Source of the DNA: Nematopogon swammerdamellus
Taxonomy: Eukaryota > Arthropoda > Insecta > Lepidoptera > Adelidae
DNA: 64,000 nt
NCBI GenBank assembly: GCA_946902875.1
Contig: OX336349.1
Location: 9,571,891 to 9,635,890 of the forward strand
Reading direction: 5' to 3'
In this document: piece by piece, positions 20,597 to 32,001 of the stretch
Numbering within the stretch: position 1 is the first letter of the stretch
Layout: each line of letters begins with the position of its first letter
Translations under genes and position numbers: made by a program
Notes under the pieces: model-generated
Told to the model about the DNA's origin: nothing
The model's input: only the letters and a program-made list of their open reading frames with translations
Database searches by the model: none

Positions 20597-21238
20597 TTAA
20601 GTCTTTGGAAATAGTGGTGCCCAGGAGGTCCAGGTGCTCCAAGATAGGTACGACGCTGCCTTGGAAACTAGCTTGGAAAGGAATGGGATAATTGGAAATT
20701 CAAAGTGTTTTGAAATTGAACAACAATTTTTACACATATGCACACTATTTATTGACATAAACAATACTTTTTTTAATTCGTCATCTGAAGACTCTTCCAC
20801 TGCAGGCTCAGGCACACGATCAACTGCAGTAGAAGAGGTAGCCAGGTCCTTGAACCAGGCGTGAAACTGTTCCGGGATAACTCCTTTTGTACACAACTTG
20901 ACCAGATCATTTTTCTTGGCTACATTGTTCGGCAATGGTTTATTATAGAGGGGTTTTAAATCGGCCAAAGTAATAAATGCTTCATCTTCAGAGCTGCTTA
21001 AATTAGCTGGTAGTTCGTGGGGCTTGAAGGTTGGGTCTTTATCTGATAGGTCGCTACTGAACAGATTATTCAGCTCATCGGCCATACGTGTTTGTTCTTC
21101 ATCGAGTTTGGACGAATCGGCTTCAGAATGATCATTCAAATCTGCAAGATGCGCAATTATTCCAATTAAAACCTTCAAACTACAAAACGGTTTGTAAATT
21201 AATAAATATGCGTGGCATATGGATCCATAGTTTAGCAT
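20597..21238 (-). CDS. Hypothetical 213-codon transposon ORF
   Basis: I do not recognise a named family with certainty. The central part (about residues 45-150) is acidic and looks like real protein: 'SSDLSDKDPTFKPHELP', 'SSSEDEAFITLADLKPLYNK', 'KKNDLVKLCTKGVIPEQFHA' and 'EPAVEESSDDE'. The last ~60 residues look like non-coding read-through, and the start is open, so it may be an internal exon-like fragment. It lies between the inverted ends of the ~3.1-kb transposon and could be the tail of that element's protein. No DDE catalytic motif is visible. A domesticated or unrelated captured fragment is the alternative. Confidence 0.4.
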   Translation of the reverse strand: MLNYGSICHAYLLIYKPFCSLKVLIGIIAHLADLNDHSEADSSKLDEEQTRMADELNNLFSSDLSDKDPTFKPHELPANLSSSEDEAFITLADLKPLYNKPLPNNVAKKNDLVKLCTKGVIPEQFHAWFKDLATSSTAVDRVPEPAVEESSDDELKKVLFMSINSVHMCKNCCSISKHFEFPIIPFLSKLVSKAASYLSWSTWTSWAPLFPKT

Positions 21239-21330
21239 AAGTACTAGAAGACTGCGCCTATCAACTTTTACATATTAAACGAATCTCGTAAAATTGCTGG
21301 GTGCCTGTTGTCATTTTAAACGAATCCCTT

Positions 21331-21412
21331 TGTTGCCTTTTACGACATGCATGGGAAGAAATGCAGTGGGCCCACTTATATTCTTTTCTTGTGCCGGAAC
21401 CCACACAGCCAA
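21331..21412 (-). mobile_element. Hairpin family H head fragment
   Basis: CCTTTTACGACATGCATGGG and AGAAATGCAGTGGGCCCAC followed by GGAACCCACACAG are the antisense head of family H. The rest is absent. Confidence 0.65.
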
Positions 21413-22557
21413 ATAACCTCAAAATGTGACTTTTAATAAAATATTATAGATGTTTGAAACACTTACCCTTACAAATTGTTGTTTTTCCTATCGCCAAATC
21501 GACTAACTGACTGCCTCTTGAGGACCTCGTCTTCTTGGAACTTCACTTACTGGTCGAATAACACTTTACACGCGCACGCGCCGCGCGCTCGACCCGAGCG
21601 CGGAAGTACTGCTCAAAACCGTAAAAATACTATAACTCGTTTGACTTGCACAAATGTTGTTAGAAATTAGGTTTCGTATGGACAAGTGAATGACACTAAA
21701 ATGTTTTATTGGTTTCCTCCTGCAAAATATATTTTGTACTTAATATGAGCATAGTACAGGTAAAACATGTTAAGTGAAGATAATGTATTTGACTCGAAAT
21801 CTACAACGAATGTGAACGAATAAAGTGACAAGAAAAGCCAGGCAAGTTACTGTAATGGTTTTGTCTGGTAAAAAATTACGAAATTAGTACATTATATGAT
21901 TTTAGTGTGTTTGACATGTTTTTAATTTGTAATAATTGTTTAGTTATCAGGTTCTACCACAATCTAGTTTAAAAACGAAGCCATAAATCAAGAAATGGGT
22001 TTTACTGGGAGGTAGAAAATTAAAAACTGTCTAAAACTGCATTTTTAGTTCATTTTCGCAAAAAATGTCAGATAACTCGTTTTTGAAGAATACCCTCGAT
22101 ATTTCGTCATCAGTATTATTTAGACTTCGTAAATAGGTCGTGAACACTTGAGCGTATCTGCGGCCAAAAACTAGTAATTCGAAATAGCGTTCGCGTTTTA
22201 TATGTTTGCAAAAATTTTTTGCTGTTAATGTCGTTATTTGAGTTATAAAGAAATGTTTCATTATGTATTCTATGTATACTTACGATATATCCGCGTGAAT
22301 TTCTCAAATATCCTTCAAAGTGCCTTGAGCTCAAATACCGCTCAACGTCTAAGTGAGCATGGTGTGTGACACCAATATAAAACACTTATCCGAAGCAAAT
22401 GCCGGTCAACCTGTGTTACATCATACATAATATATTAATAACGCAATTTTCCAAGGCGCTCGCAATATTGCGTAAGCAGGCACTGATTAGGTGGCATCGC
22501 AACGCAACTTTGGACATAAAAGCGAACTCTATTCCGCTGAAAGAGGTTCTATTTTCA

Positions 22558-23016
22558 GATGTGCCGGAAGTATGCTAATGCATGAGGAAGTTAAGGGTAA
22601 GGCTTAATGGTGCTCTGATGACTTGTAACAATTGAGCACTTGACGCTGCGACCAAGTTATAACATGTTGTCACGCAATGCGCTACCTACACCCATACCAT
22701 ACTGCCGGCTTCGTTCGTCTCATTCTCCATGAACGTTTTAATAAATTGCTAATTTAAATAAATAAATAAATAAATAAATATTTTAAATTGATTTGGTATC
22801 ATCGGGAAAATGTTCGGTCGCCCAATATAATTACACTTTTTGTTATGCATCGGGCAGACTTATTGCTGCATTTCTTTCAGTGAATCTTGCATATAAATAC
22901 GGTTTATTATTATAAATTAAAATAACCGTATATAGTTTACCGTATACGGTTTACATAGTTTTTCATAGAAGATTTTCTGTCACAGTAATGAAAACAATTT
23001 AATATTTTTAATTAAA
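22558..23016. other. Unassigned, with short (AAAT)n run
   Basis: No gene is seen. About eight AAAT units lie near 22756-22785. CCGTATATAGTTTACCGTATACGG near 22925 is partly palindromic. Confidence 0.4.
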
Positions 23017-23230
23017 ACCCGACTACTAAAAACCACATGGGGCTGGCATAGTCGATATGCGGCTAAAACCCTATTTAATAAAGAAAAAAATAAACCACAT
23101 AAATCACAAGGAAAGTTGAACGAAAATGCTGTAGTCGGTTCGAATAGACAGGGATGTCTATTTGAATCACCACCACGCCGCATTTTTGGTCAACTTTCCT
23201 TTTCATTTGCTTCGTTTTTCGTAATCTGGT
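23017..23230. mobile_element. Palindromic 'CCCGACTACTAAAAA' element, diverged
   Basis: Starts AAAACCCGACTACTAAAAAC and has inverted partners around GGAAAGTTGAACGAAAATGC and GGTCAACTTTCCTTTTCATT. It resembles the cleaner copy at 41791-41935. Ends are approximate. Confidence 0.5.
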
Positions 23231-24502
23231 TTTATAAAAGTTATATAATATTTTTATTTTGATACTTCCAGTTGAAAACTATTAAATGTGGTATATTTTT
23301 GAAATAGTATTTTCAAGCTCGTCCCAACGATACCTGGATGGAGTTTGAAAAAAAAAAAACAACTATTTTCAAAGCGTGACAATATGGCGCCTCATGTCCG
23401 CGTCCGCGTGCGTAAAAAGCTTTGCTTAAAAAATAACACTAACGTTTATCAAACTGTGAGATACTCATAGTTTTGTTAATTTAATTGATCCATTCATCTC
23501 GAGACGTTCCGTTGTAAATTTGAGCTCGGAAGGGTGGAAATATATCTACCAAAGCATTCTCGACAGGGCGGGCGGGCGAGCATCTAAAATGACGACTCCC
23601 ATTCTCATTCCAATTTACATTTAGAACAGAAGTCTGATTACCCTGTGGCCTGTGTACGGTAAGTTTATAAAGTGAAGATCCAGCATTAGACATTTTTTCA
23701 TAGCCAACACAACTAACTTCATAGATTTAATCTCACACATCAATACAGTAGGTAGGTATCACTTGTACTACTATAGGACAACTGCGGCTTGTTTTTACAT
23801 CAAAGGCGGGATGGCCTTAGGCAACGCGTAAAATAATATCGTCGCCAATATCATCACAACCATCTCCTGAGATTCCCACCTCCCCCCCAGGTTAGAGCCA
23901 GAGGTGCACGAAACTTCTCAGTCACATGTTATGCCCATTGACGCTGATAACTTTTTGTAAGCCCCCTTTTTTTGGCTGCTAACTTCACAGCGGTCTATGG
24001 AAATAGTAAACGTACAATTTGTGTGTATAACGATTTCATCCCTGTACATTGAAAAAATGTTTAGCGATTCTCTCTCCCATGCAATAATGATGATCTACTT
24101 TCAACTCCTTAGTTTGATCACGAGACCTATATTTCTAACGAGGTCATACAGAAAGATTCTCATAATATTATAAAATATAGAAAGTTTTACTACACTTTCA
24201 AAAAGTACAAAATGTTTGAAGTCTGAAGATAAATCCGGTGTCTCCACTGTTCCAGCCTCACTTCATTCACTTGTCAGAAAGCCTGTCGTTCGATAAGAAG
24301 CGACATGTGAAAACGCTTCAACGTCCCGCACTGTCGCCGTTGGCTGACGGACGAACAAGTTAGTGGTGATATTAGATTTCCTGACAAGTTTTATACTTAC
24401 AATGTAACTACTTCCAAACATGATATAAACATACATTCAAAATGTACCCTCTTACATCGGAAGAAGTCAGATAGCAATGGAATTACTTCTGTGTAAGGGA
24501 TT
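23231..24502. other. Unassigned sequence
   Basis: No recognisable gene or repeat edge. Short open frames lack motifs. Confidence 0.35.
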
Positions 24503-24506
24503 ATAT

Positions 24507-24892
24507 ACAACGTGTCTCAAAACTCAACGTCAAGCGGGAACCAGGGAGTAGGCCAGTTTATGACGACCCAGGGAAAAATAAAAAAAAAAAAATCGGAGTC
24601 ACTTGTTTTTTCAGAAAAAAATTGAGCTTAACATTTTTTGTGGTAAAACTACAGGCATTCGGGTTTTATTTGGGATAATTATCAATTGCAGATTTATTTA
24701 GGCTTCCAATATAAAAATTTCAACAATTATATTTGCAAATTTTTAGTCGTAGTACCTAAAAATGTTGTCAAAAAAATGCTCATATCATAAAAAATAAATG
24801 ACTCCGATTTTTTTTCTTAGTTTTCCCTGGGTCGTTATAAACTGGCCTACTGCCTGGTTCCCGCTTGACGTTGAGTTTTGGGACCACCTGTA
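24507..24892. mobile_element. MITE with ~65-bp terminal inverted repeats
   Basis: Left CAAAACTCAACGTCAAGCGG, GAACCAGGGAGTAGGCCAG and GACCCAGGGAAAA are inverted at the right as TTTTCCCTGGGTCG, CTGGCCTACTGCCTGGTTC and CCGCTTGACGTTGAGTTTTG. The AT-rich core (about 245 bp) has no ORF. Flanks are TATA-rich, so the target duplication is ambiguous. Confidence 0.85.
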
Positions 24893-25346
24893 TAAGTCAA
24901 ATCAACTTCCAAGCTGGAATGTTTTTATCAATTCGGGTTTGCTCTGCAAGTCACTACTGTGTTAGGGTAGGAGTCGCTCCGCACTCCTGCCGCTTTTCTT
25001 TAAACGTGGAATCACGGTGGCACGTGGAGAATGCATGTACATATGTATGTTCTCTTGATAAACAATTAATGTAAAAACGAATTGAGGGGTATAGAATAAA
25101 AAATCGCAAAGTCCTGTCACCCAAATATTTCAGGAGAAGGAACAGATTGATACCTCTTGAAAGAGACCAGGAAGAACAATGTAAAATGTGTTTATTTGTG
25201 AATATAGTTGCCACTTGCCATAATCCCAAGTAAGATAAGAAAATGACCCTAAATGTCGCAAATGTTTCAATTATTAAAAAAAAACCGTCTAACTTTGATG
25301 TTTCGTGTCAGTGACGTCATATTTTAGCTTACATGCACCGTGAGTA
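24893..25346. other. Unassigned sequence
   Basis: No gene recognised. A CRE-like TGACGTCA occurs near 25312. Confidence 0.35.
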
Positions 25347-25486
25347 AGGCCCACTTGCACCAACACGATTTTAGAGTTAAGTAGCGAGTTATGGATTTAA
25401 ACGCGGTTCCCACAGTCAACGGGTGCTAGCTTAACGAGTTAAACTGGTTTATATCTTAAATTCGTGTTGGTGCAAGTGGGCCTAAG
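25347..25486. mobile_element. Small MITE (~140 bp)
   Basis: AGGCCCACTTGCACCAACAC at the left is inverted as GTGTTGGTGCAAGTGGGCCT at the right. Inner parts (AGTTAAG..GAGTTATGG against TAACGAGTTAAACTGG) are partly inverted too. Confidence 0.85.
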
Positions 25487-26038
25487 ACGTCATTCCACGT
25501 CAAAATAGCCTGTTTAAGTGTGAAGTTGTTCACACTCAGACATTCGCAGTCATTTCCTTTTTGCACGCATAGCGAGTGCGTACAGCCAGCGATCACGTGG
25601 TCCTATATTATAGTGCGTGTGAGTGTGATATCATCGAGGCATCAATGCTAAGGCTGTCAGATAGATGGCGCTGCCAACCCCCCTTGAGATGTTGTAATTA
25701 CTCCGTCTCGCAGTGACGGTGCCTCCTCAGTCGGCGGCTTCGGAATTTCTTGAGCGAGGCATTAAATGAATTTTTCGCGTGTTGAGAGACCATTCGTCAA
25801 ATATCGGACGACCCGAGGGCGCCGCCCTGTGCCTTGGGGTAAAGGGTGCTTGTGAATTTTTCCTGCTTATTTCTAGGCAGCATTCTATCACGTGCCATTC
25901 ATTTGTCGAGGAGTGGAAGATCGGCGAAGTTGTGCCTCTTGGGCTATACTTACAATTTATAAATACATTTTAATAATAATAATGTATGTATGTGTCCAGG
26001 CAAGAGCAGCGTAGTTACTGTGTACCTTTTACATAATT
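25487..26038. other. Unassigned sequence
   Basis: Some CG-richer text with TGTGAGTGTGATATCATCG, but no gene recognised. Confidence 0.35.
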
Positions 26039-26420
26039 TATTTATCTCTTTATTTCAGCCAACTATATCTTAACCTAAGAAATAAAAATTACTTTTTCTC
26101 CACTTGTGTCTGTACGGGTCCCAATAGAGATCCGTATACGCCATAATATAGGTCTGCTGACGCGGTGGATCAGGTGCGTTCTGAATGTGCAGGACGGCGG
26201 CGGCGCGGCGGTGGCAGCCAACTCCGGAGCGCGCTCAGCATACTTAGGGCGCGCGATCTCACGACGAAGGTCGCGATTGTAGCGCCGGAGTACAGCACCG
26301 GGGGGCCAAAACTCACTGCGAAGGAATATCTTCACCTTCTCGGCAGAAATGCACAGCTTGAAAGCGCAAAAATTCGTGTCAGCCCAGTGAGAAGGAAGAG
26401 CCTCGACACTCTCAACTCGC
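26039..26420 (-). mobile_element. Second ORF1-only retroposon copy, 5'-truncated
   Basis: The antisense 3' end TTTATCTCTTTATTTCAGCC mirrors the tail of the 5S-spacer element. Its frame reads 'HWADTNFCAFKLCISAEKVK', 'FWPPGAVLRRYNRDLRREIA' and ends 'GTRTDTSGEKVIFIS', continuous across the place where the first copy is frameshifted. It stops inside the RRM-like domain. As in the first copy, ORF1 leads directly to the 3' UTR with no ORF2. Confidence 0.8.
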
Positions 26421-28387
26421 GTTATAAGTTGTTCTTTTTTATTTCCATGACAACTGGTTTTATATATGAAACTGAACAAAATCCTAGCAGTTGTCTGTAC
26501 TTCAAAGGTATACTGGTAGTAAATGTTTATAGGCATTAAGCGTTATCTTTTACCCATATTTATATTTTGTTTGAGAGTAATACAATAATACCTACAATAC
26601 AATAAAAAATGGCTAAATAATAATTCGTAGAACAACCGTTTCAGGCCCTTTCCGATACATCCACCTACTCGTATTAACGTAACACCGTGAATATCTATAG
26701 CTGCCTTCCCTCGCTTAGAGAAGCGAACAAAATTTTTTACGAAATGTTGAAGACCGGACTAAACAGACGATGCAAGGCGAAACGTTTCTTCTTTAGTATA
26801 TCATATGCCTGTCTTCTATTTGTTACTCTCAAACGTGAAATTTTATATTTTGATAACGTGAAAGCTACAAACAAACAATATAACAAACCACATTCGTAGT
26901 CAATCCCAGACATTTGAAGCGCTGTATGTGCTGACGGGCAGTTGCAAAGCCAACACACGAAGCACCCCGTAAAGTTTCCCGACGCGGTCTGTAGAAAATG
27001 CACCCCGGGGGCCGAGTCGGATAAATTTCTCTTCATCAGTCCTAACTGTGAAATAATTGTGTGGAAACGACGAACTGTTTGGGCTAGTTAAAAGTAGCTC
27101 CGACGTAATGACGATTTAAACTCAAAGGATTAATCATTCCACTGCGCCCCTGAGCTCGTGATTGAAGACTCCGCTCCTGAGTTTTGAAAGGACCTTATTC
27201 TTTTACCGCATATGAATGTTGTAATTATAAATAAACCTGATTTATTTGGAAATGCAATAAGATAACTGAACGGAAAACTGATTTTGAAGGAAAACTTTAA
27301 AATATTCGAAGTCGAATATTATGTTGTAAGGTACGATAAATTGTTCAAATTGAACAAAATTGTACCTACATACATGCACAAAGTCACGTATAGTCTGTTT
27401 CCCAATGGTATAGGCGGAGACAAGGGATCTCATCAAGATCGTGATTATTTGTTACGGGAACTACGCAGTTGACCCTTTTTTAATAGTATTCTATTATTCT
27501 CCATAAATATATTTCGTTAGTCTGCATTCATTATTAATTACACAAAAATTGTGCATTAAATAATTAAAACGGAGTAACAATATTTTTCTTTCTTCTTTAT
27601 AAAAGTATCAATATCTTTGAAGAGTGGTTCTTCATTGAGAAAAAAATCTGCTTTCTTTCTATCGTTTCATATGAGTTACCTTTGACACATTTTCTGAGAT
27701 ATTTTCCGCAGACGTTACAATTCGACTTCTATTTACCTATTCGTATAGCTACATTACATTGTCCTTATCATTCCCTTTTCTATTTGCTTTTCGCCCATAA
27801 TCATATCATTTATACATTTGATTGAATACCTATCTACACTGACCACTAAAGCGCATCACACACTATGAAGATACTAAAAAAATGCCCTAAGATGAAATGT
27901 TTATAGTATCTTCATGATAATGTAGCACGGTTTGAGTCTTATTTCCGCCTTAAGGATACGAACCAAGTCGATATTTCGCAAAGGAGCTGAACAGTGGACC
28001 TTGTGAAGACTTCCTTGGCCCGTTTTCCTGTCTACGGTCGCCATTTTATTTTCGTCATTGGTGTATGCCGTGAATGACAAAGAGTTAGCGGAGCGACGTA
28101 ATACAAACTCTTTGGTGAATGCTTATCTACGCAACACGCCCTTCTAAAACCTTACGTCGTTATCCCCTATCATCTCGTCCGCTTACCTTCCTGACGGCCA
28201 ACCGACCCAATCTCACTATCTCTACTTCTGTATCAGCATCCACAATGTCAAATCGTGTTCGTAAAATTTAATTTCTTACCACTTTTGAACAAATTTACAA
28301 ATAAAACATTTAACAAATCAATTCTTATTGATCTTTATTGCATTTCATAAGAAACAAAATATGGGGTAGGTACTAAGCAAAGAATCA
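26421..28387. other. Unassigned sequence
   Basis: No gene or repeat edge recognised apart from the small hairpin at 27865-27915. Confidence 0.35.
27865..27915. repeat. Short hairpin, 12-bp stem
   Basis: ATGAAGATACTA and TAGTATCTTCAT pair perfectly around a 27-nt loop. It is too short to call a microRNA precursor. Confidence 0.5.
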
Positions 28388-28537
28388 TTTTGTGCCTTAC
28401 TTGCTGCTTGAGGATTATCTTGTCGCAATATTTACTAGCGTGGTGATCGGTCTTGTGTTGTGATGTAGTTCTTGCAGCGCAACACCGATTACTCTGCTTA
28501 ACCCCATTGTCGGGATACAGCGTGTAGTATGTATGTA
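28388..28537 (+). mobile_element. Hairpin family H copy, 3' part
   Basis: GTGCCTTACTTGCTGCTTG, GGTGATCGGTCTTGTGTTG, then GCAGCGCAACACCGATTACT and CATTGTCGGGATACAGCGTG match the 3' half of family H. The head is missing. Confidence 0.8.
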
Positions 28538-28787
28538 TCATTCTTTAACAACTATCCTTGGTAATGCAGGAGAAGTGCACATAACTGAAAATTTGAAGAA
28601 AGGAAAAATCTAGTCCACTCAGCTTATTCAATCTTACAAACCGATAAATCTGACTACGGAGATTTTTGTGACCGTGGTCAGATCAATCTAACAGTGCAGT
28701 CTGACCGCATGTACGTACATGGCAGGTTCTGTTCGGTCGCTTTAGAAATTGTATGAACTAACTTTCCTTCACAGTCCCAATTTTTTT

Positions 28788-29208
28788 TTATGGAAACTGA
28801 CACGGTTGGCTACATCATCTACAACATCTGTGATGTCAGCCCATAACACCGGGTGAACTAGGTGCCATGTCAGTGGTTCCCTTCATTTCATGTCGGCTAC
28901 GCTGAACTGGACGGAAAACACGAACTATTTATTATATTACATATAATATTACAATATTACATTTAATATAATATTATAATTATAATATTACATAGCCGTT
29001 TCGACCGACCTTTCATTCAGTGCGGTGGTACCAACCCGGGCGAGATAAACTCTACCACCTAGTAAGGTAAGAAGGGAAGGGACCTACTGTGGAATCCGAA
29101 CCACGGTCAGCCACCAACGGTCGAGCGATCACCCATCCAAGTACTGACTGCGCTCAGGGTTGCTTATCAACAGTCGACCGACCGCACCACTGAGCTACCG
29201 AGGGTTCC
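28788..29208 (-). mobile_element. SINE S, full tRNA/5S-headed copy
   Basis: Read on the minus strand it has a tRNA A box TAGCTCAGTGG, the 5S-derived AAGCAACC...GTCAGTACTTGGATGGG, B-box-like GGTTCGGATTCC, the SINE body and the tail TGTCAGTTTCCAT with A-run. An AT-rich insertion splits the body at 28928-28993. The 5S piece lies between the A and B boxes, the key oddity of this family. Confidence 0.9.
28928..28993. repeat. AT-rich insertion in the SINE body
   Basis: Repeated ATTACATATAATATTACAAT-type motifs that other SINE copies lack at this point. It looks like slippage expansion of ATATTACA. Confidence 0.7.
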
Positions 29209-30297
29209 GTATCGCCATGTCATGGCTAGCGCCACTCACGCCATCTAGATGTCGTGTTATGAAATGCTTCATATTAGTTTAATGTCATGATTAGTTCAAA
29301 TGCTTCATAATCTATTCGGTAGATGGGCGCGCGCGCATACACTTTTTGAGTTCTTCTATGGGAACCCCCGTGAACAGTCGACCAACCGCAATTCCATCGC
29401 CTTTCAGCACGGTATTTCTCCACCTTTTTTTTTAGATTCTCCCAGATAGTCTCCACGTTCCCATCTCGCCCCATCGGTGCGGGCCCTCGTATCTAACGAC
29501 TGCAGGCCGCGGTCGGGTATCTACCAAACCTGCTGCTGACAGCTGAGAAATGTCCGCGATCCATCAAGCGGGGCCATCCTTGCGGCGGCACCGAGTGCGG
29601 ACGCTATGATTCTAATAGACAGGACCTGGAGGCGCGATTGGACCGCTAAAATATTATAACAATAACGTGAACGTAGGTACCTAATACCAGTTAGATCACA
29701 GAGCATCGAATACCGCGCGGTATTCGATGCTCTGTGAGTTAGATAGTAAACTGAAAAAATAAATTCCTTAGGAAGCGATTTGATTGTGCTGTGTGATTGT
29801 TAAGTCACGATATTTTTTATAGAAATTAAGATTTCAAATATGGACAGAGTAACTAAATATTGATTAGCATTAATTTAAAAATATAATTTATTGCAACATT
29901 GTAAAGTTGGGGCTTCAAATATATGAAAAGACTTGCATCTGCATGGGATCTTACAACTTTTTACGGTGGAAAGGTTGCGTGCGAGACTTGGCATATTTTT
30001 TACATTATATGCTTTTAATGAGATTAATTAAACTGAAGTGTAGCAAGAGCTGTGAAAAGCTGATTGAAACTAGTTCCATATGAAACGTAATTGTAATACT
30101 AGCATATTTAATTTTTTAATTATATTCACGCTACACATAGCGCAGGATAAGCAATGCTGGTTGGATTGCCCTTTGGTTAGCACCAACACAAACCCCCATC
30201 TTTCTGCGAAAGGTCGTACTTAGGTGTACTGCGATGTGTCTAACTATGATACTAAGCCGCAGCGCGCACGGGCAAATTTTGTCTCCGGCGACTCTGA
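29209..30297. other. Unassigned, possibly old transposon text
   Basis: Minus-strand frames at 29274-29474 and 29521-29706 have protein-like composition ('NLKKKVEKYRAERRWN', 'LGAAARMAPLDGSRTFLS') but I cannot name a family. Confidence 0.3.
29696..29737. repeat. Perfect 42-bp palindrome, no spacer
   Basis: TCACAGAGCATCGAATACCGC is followed at once by its exact reverse complement. The centre is 29716/29717, and GTTAGAT-type text flanks both sides. Confidence 0.95.
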
Positions 30298-30842
30298 CTA
30301 CTGACTGACTACTGACATGCCGTTTAAATTACACATGTCGTTTATATTACATGTCGTTTAAATTACATGGCGTTTAAATTACATGTTGTTTATATTATTT
30401 ATTACATGTCGTCTAAATTACACGTCGTTTAAATTACATGTTGTTTATATTATTACATGTCGTTTATATTACATGTCGTTTAAATTACATGTTGTTTATA
30501 TACAGATATATTTTTTTTATTATTCACAAAATAAATTCTCCGGCAACGAGTTAGTCTGGGGATACAGAGGGGCAACGCGGCCGCCATCCTGGGAACCATC
30601 CCGGGGACGACGCCCCTTGAGGAAATATATAATTTATAAGTTAGTTTTTAGTTTTTAGTGGTTTTTAGTTATAGTTTTTTAATTAGTAATATTTGTCTTG
30701 AAATTTTATTTGATAGGTAGTTATAGTTTATTTAATAATTTTAATTTATAAATTGTTGTTTATATTACATGTCGTTTATATGACATGACGTTTAAATTAC
30801 ATGTCGTTAATATTACATGTCGTTTAAACTTGTCGTTAAAAC
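30298..30842. repeat. ~15-nt repeats (TTACATGTCGTTTAAA) around a LINE tail
   Basis: About a dozen irregular copies of ACATGTCGTTTAAATT or ACATGTTGTTTATATT lie at 30319-30500, and five more at 30752-30835. The two blocks flank the LINE-like tail at 30540-30745, which apparently inserted into the array. Confidence 0.85.
30540..30745 (+). mobile_element. LINE 3' end fragment (LINE E)
   Basis: GGGGATACAGAGGGGCAACG, CGGCCGCCATCCTGGGAACC and GGGGACGACGCCCCTTGAGG form a GC-rich block. I recognise this as the kind found just before the 3' UTR of a lepidopteran LINE. AT-rich TTAGTTTTTAGTTTTTAG sequence follows. The clade is not assigned. Confidence 0.5.
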
Positions 30843-31242
30843 AGATTTATTCCCTGGTATGTCCCGTCTAGCATTCGCGAACAATGTAGCTCTACACTGT
30901 ACGCAGCAGTATCGGCAAGTCCGGACACTTTTATTGTAGTGGCCCCGTTATCCGTGGCGTTGTTAGATCCATGTCTCCTGACTCCCTCAGCCATGCGGGA
31001 CGTCACATTAACGCCATTATCATTTGTTTGGAGAAATTAATCTAATCGTCTTCGAAGGGAAGAAAATAAGATTGCTGCAGGTAATTATTTCATAAGTTAG
31101 GATGAACATGAGTAATTGTAAGAGTAATATTTTTAAGTAAACTAAAATGTCATCACTGTTTTCTTTTTCTTGTGTTTTTTTACAGTACAAATGGCATTTC
31201 TTATTTAGATAGATGCAAAGCCGAAAATGAAGAGAAAAAATA

Positions 31243-31305
31243 CGTCCCGACCAGGATTCGAACCTGGATGAGCGCCCGGCCCGTTACCGTTTCGCCATCG
31301 GGACG
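31243..31305 (-). ncRNA. tRNA-like sequence with short middle
   Basis: On the minus strand an 8-bp acceptor stem (CGTCCCGA with TCGGGACG) is perfect. So is a T arm CCAGGTTCGAATCCTGG with a canonical B box. The A-box region TGGCGAAACGGTAACGG is acceptable, and TTTTTT follows directly (31235-31240), as for an RNA polymerase III terminator. The acceptor-to-acceptor length is only 61 nt. About 11 nt are missing from the D/anticodon region, and no normal anticodon stem is visible. It is a tRNA pseudogene, a tRNA-like RNA or an isolated SINE head. Confidence 0.6.
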
Positions 31306-31521
31306 ATGACGTATTGTCTCTAAATTTCGAATAAATTGCACCTAGTCGGTATGACGGAATCTCCTGCGTTTGTAACTTGCACGATTCAATATTGAATTTT
31401 ATGTTGTCTTTACCAAAATCGTATTTGGCATCGGACACTAGAAGTTGACTTTGACTTGATATATAAATAAATAATATACATAGAATAAACAAATAAATAA
31501 AAATAAATTGTGTATTATTCT

Positions 31522-31600
31522 ACCGCCAAGTGGCGAAATGTTAAGGCACTGATTTGCCATGTTGAAGTCAACGTTTTGAACCCTGGATGTGCACCTGAAA
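31522..31600 (+). ncRNA. Degenerate tRNA-derived sequence
   Basis: TGGCGAAATGTTAAGGCACT resembles an A box, and TTTTGAACCCTGGATG a decayed B box, at tRNA-like spacing. The ends do not pair and an A-run follows. It is a probable tRNA-derived retroposon fragment, opposite in strand to the tRNA-like sequence 220 bp upstream. Confidence 0.45.
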
Positions 31601-32001
31601 AAAATGTAAGTAAGCTGCTTGACACAAAACATGCACTTAGCAGGTAAGTGCATGTTTTGTCAGTACAATATTTTATACAAATCAACACTTTGAATAGAAA
31701 AATAATTCGGGGGCAATGCTTCACTTCCAATTAATTCCTAATGGCTCGATTTAACCATCTCTGGTTAGGTCTCCTCTAACAGTTATCTGTCGGTTAAAGT
31801 GACTTTTCTTATACAGTTGACAGGAGTTTACCATCGCAGCTACATTTTAGACGAATCTGGTGAAATCGGTCCTACTCGTATATAATGTTGGCTTTGAATG
31901 ATTTCCTTCTTCGATCATCCAACTATGTTATTATTTGTAATTAATTTCATATTGGTTTGATTTACACAAATACCTACATGGTAGTTAAACTCACCTTGGG
32001 A

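Larger units (their letters stand above)
19461..22557. mobile_element. ~3.1-kb DNA transposon with inverted ends
   Basis: The left terminal region has AGGACCTCTTCGAGCGGAGT, AGAGTTCGCTTTTATGTTG and GCTGCGTTGCGATCGC. It is inverted at the right end as GCAACGCAACTTTGGACAT, AAAAGCGAACTCTATTCCGC and TGAAAGAGGTTCTATTTTC. A second inverted pair lies further in (CTTCAAAAACGAGTTATCTG near 19550, its inverse near 22065-22090). Between the ends lie a 213-codon ORF, a nested LINE A and an H fragment. The superfamily is not assigned and no clear target duplication was found. Confidence 0.65.

Noticed and set aside
27865..27915. Candidate microRNA precursor
   Set aside because: The stem is only 12 bp, too short for a normal pre-miRNA without further pairing.
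29274..29706. Minus-strand frames with protein-like composition
   Set aside because: I could not match them to any family and they lack intact ends, so no gene is called.
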